NCBI RefSeq assembly: GCF_900086585.1
Contig: NZ_FLKM01000008.1
Coordinates: 558,001 to 622,000 of the forward strand
Length of the DNA: 64,000 bases
Reading direction: 5' to 3'
DNA from: Emergencia timonensis
GTDB taxonomy: Bacteria > Bacillota > Clostridia > Peptostreptococcales > Anaerovoracaceae
The notes beneath the pieces were generated by a model. The model ran no database searches, had not been told where the DNA came from, and saw only the letters and a list, made by a program, of their open reading frames with translations. Position 1 is the first letter of the stretch. Each line of letters opens with the position of its first letter. This document shows positions 62,377 to 64,000 of this stretch, piece by piece. The position numbers and the translations under genes were made by a program.

Positions 62377-63768
62377 ATGGAATATGGAATTTTATCAATT
62401 GTCCCTACGATTGTCGCAGTAGGACTCGCTCTTACGACGAAGAACGTCTATGTGTCGCTGCTGCTGGGACTTTTTATAGGGAATGTCATTATCTTTGACG
62501 GCAATATCCTCTCTGGTGTGGACGGCATCATCAAATCTGTCGAAACGGTCTTTGCCGATGGAAGCAATCTGACGACGATGCTGGCGATTTCTCTGATGGG
62601 CGGCATGATTCTGCTGATTCAGAAAGCAGGAGGCGTCAACGGTTTTATCGACTTTCTGACAGTAAGGACATCTCTGATCAAATCAAAGAAATCCGCTAAT
62701 TTCATCACCTGGCTCATCGGCATCATCGTGTTTGTTTCTGCAAATATGAGCAGTCTGATCGCCGGTTCCATCATGAAACCGGTCAACGACAAGTATCTGA
62801 CTTCCCCTGAAAAGCAGGCCTTTATCGTGCACACCGTTTCCGCACCAGTCTGCGCGCTGATTCCCTTAAGCAGTTGGGGCGCTTACATGATCAGCGTGCT
62901 GGAGAATTCGGGCGTTGAAGGTGCGGCGGGCATGATGATCAAATCCATACCGCTATCCTTTTATGTGGTGATCGCAGTGACAATCGTGCCGATTATGATT
63001 TTAACCGGCTTTGACTTTGGACCGATGAAAAAAGCGGAACTGCGTGTGATTGAGGAAGACAAACTGGCAAAGGCCAGCGGCGTTTACGAAAAGGGTGCAG
63101 ATGAAAAGACGACAACCTGTCTGCTGCTGATTCTGCCAGTAGCGGCGATGATCGCCGTCACCATCATCGGCATGTACATCACTGGCGATGGGAATATCTT
63201 AAATGGAGCCGGCATGAGATCGTTCCTTTGGGGTGTATTGTCCGGCATTGCCATCGCGTTCGTCATGATTCTGGCAAAGAAAGTGATGACCTTTAAGGAA
63301 GCCAGCGCTTCGCTGTATGAGGGCTGGGTAGGCATGCTTCCGATTATCATCATTCTGACCTTTGCTCTGGGTCTGGGTGACCTGGTATCGACCCTGGGAA
63401 CAGGCGAATACCTGGCTAATGCCTTCTCTGGTATTTTGAGTCCGGCGCTGCTTCCAGTCATCGCCTTTATCATCGCCTTGATTATCTCTTTCTCCACTGG
63501 AAGTTCCTGGGGAACGATGGCTGTAGTTCTGCCTCTCGTCATGCCGATGGCGTTCACCATGGGCACCAGCATTCCACTTCTTGCAGGCGCGGTTTGGAGC
63601 GGCGGCCTGTTTGGAGATCAGTCATCGCCAATTTCCGATACGACTGTCGTGGCATGTTCGGCGACAAAATGTGGCATCGCGGAACATATCAGAAGTCAAT
63701 TTCCATATACGTTGTCAGTAGCACTGATTTCTGCTGTGCTGTACATTGTTGTCGGATTTATTATGTAA
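62377..63768 (+). CDS. NhaC family Na+/H+ antiporter of the sigma-54 operon
   Basis: A 463-residue membrane protein with about 12 helices. NMSSLIAGSIMKPVNDKY, PVCALIPLSSWGAY and GDQSSPISDTTVVAC are NhaC motifs also present in the antiporter at 43799, but the genetic setting differs. It may exchange the guanidino substrate or its product rather than only Na+; some NhaC members move amino acids. GAAAGGAG precedes the ATG. A strong terminator follows. Confidence 0.9.
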   Translation: MEYGILSIVPTIVAVGLALTTKNVYVSLLLGLFIGNVIIFDGNILSGVDGIIKSVETVFADGSNLTTMLAISLMGGMILLIQKAGGVNGFIDFLTVRTSLIKSKKSANFITWLIGIIVFVSANMSSLIAGSIMKPVNDKYLTSPEKQAFIVHTVSAPVCALIPLSSWGAYMISVLENSGVEGAAGMMIKSIPLSFYVVIAVTIVPIMILTGFDFGPMKKAELRVIEEDKLAKASGVYEKGADEKTTTCLLLILPVAAMIAVTIIGMYITGDGNILNGAGMRSFLWGVLSGIAIAFVMILAKKVMTFKEASASLYEGWVGMLPIIIILTFALGLGDLVSTLGTGEYLANAFSGILSPALLPVIAFIIALIISFSTGSSWGTMAVVLPLVMPMAFTMGTSIPLLAGAVWSGGLFGDQSSPISDTTVVACSATKCGIAEHIRSQFPYTLSVALISAVLYIVVGFIM

Positions 63769-63778
63769 AAAGGTTAAG

Positions 63779-63802
63779 CGGCGGCCGTGTGGCCGCCGTT
63801 TT
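63779..63802 (+). terminator. terminator of the sigma-54 operon
   Basis: CGGCGGCC (63779-63786), loop GTGT, GGCCGCCG (63791-63798), then TTTTGTT. Eight G-C-rich pairs. Confidence 0.85.
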
Positions 63803-63823
63803 GTTCGCTTAATTACGTATAAA

Positions 63824-63877
63824 GCTGATTGCCATTTGTAGTGAATCAGCAATGGCGGCGCAAATGCGCTTTTTTTG
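63824..63877 (+). terminator. second hairpin group with T-run at the right edge
   Basis: GCTGATT (63824-63830) pairs with AATCAGC (63844-63850), and GCCATT (63831-63836) could pair instead with AATGGC (63851-63856). After this comes GCGC-AAAT-GCGC (63858-63869) and eight T. Further right are AAACC-GAGC-GGTTT and other small dyads. No gene was found after 63768. Confidence 0.55.
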
Positions 63878-64000
63878 GTATCAATGCGCCGCATTTTTGG
63901 CAGCATGAGAGCTATTCCACGGATGAACCATCCGAAATGCGCGAGTTTTGATCAAAACCGAGCGGTTTTTATAAATAGTTATATTATTATATCATAAAAT

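Overview
The window looks like chromosomal DNA of a strictly anaerobic, amino-acid-fermenting member of the Firmicutes (class Clostridia). The signs are AGGAGG-type ribosome binding sites, sigma-A promoters of the Gram-positive type, oxygen-sensitive enzymes (2-oxoacid:ferredoxin oxidoreductases and a glycyl radical enzyme with its activase), an ADP-forming acyl-CoA synthetase, a sigma-54 activator, OmpR-family two-component systems and many amino-acid-type transporters. A gut-associated Anaerovoracaceae/Family XIII type organism is my guess only. No tRNA, rRNA, CRISPR array, prophage or intact insertion sequence was seen.

Region 1 (1-15414) is the metabolic centre. Two 2-oxoacid:ferredoxin oxidoreductase operons diverge from a very AT-rich 570-bp intergenic region; the left one is cut by the window edge. 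The rightward series encodes ferredoxin, alpha, beta and gamma subunits, a fused ADP-forming acyl-CoA synthetase, a class I/II aminotransferase, an SSS transporter, an MFS transporter, a three-gene arylacetate decarboxylase (hpdB-hpdC-hpdA type), an RpiR regulator and a MerR regulator. Read together, these genes form a whole route from an aromatic amino acid (most simply tyrosine) through the 2-oxo acid, aryl-acetyl-CoA and arylacetate plus ATP to the decarboxylated product (p-cresol if the substrate is 4-hydroxyphenylacetate).

Region 2 (14581-21968) holds two tandem copies of one module: a 277-aa MerR regulator, a terminator, a promoter with the 19-bp spacer typical of MerR control, a 233-aa membrane protein (DUF5058-like), a second membrane protein of about 250 aa, and an M20 amidohydrolase. 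I read it as an uptake-and-hydrolysis system for an N-acylated amino acid or dipeptide whose substrate is unknown.

Region 3 (22339-31014) has a VanR/VanS-like two-component system, an SRAP protease, a yfhO-gtrA-glycosyltransferase operon and a YyaL-type protein. Phased TTAAGA repeats occur at the same distance from the -10 box upstream of both the regulator and the yfhO operon, suggesting they are regulator and target.

Region 4 (31015-32980) has a 94-bp tandem intergenic repeat, then an apparent leader-peptide/attenuator arrangement ahead of a Mef-like MFS efflux pump.

Region 5 (32984-48826) is mostly housekeeping: two NCS2 purine permeases flanking a Lit-like lipoprotein transacylase, an iron alcohol dehydrogenase, a lipoprotein, alr, purA, purB, an unknown exported protein, an NhaC antiporter with an Asp/Glu racemase, a CBS-type Mn pyrophosphatase and an NmrA-like oxidoreductase.

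Region 6 (48819-58876) has a MarR regulator with a clear operator, an FtsX-type ABC transporter with its own two-component system, a small region with tiny ORFs and an inverted repeat, and a second ABC transporter with an unknown 588-aa exported protein.

Region 7 (59085-63768) is a sigma-54 unit: an enhancer-binding activator diverging from a consensus -24/-12 promoter that drives an amidinotransferase/deiminase-family enzyme, a TauE/SafE permease and an NhaC antiporter.
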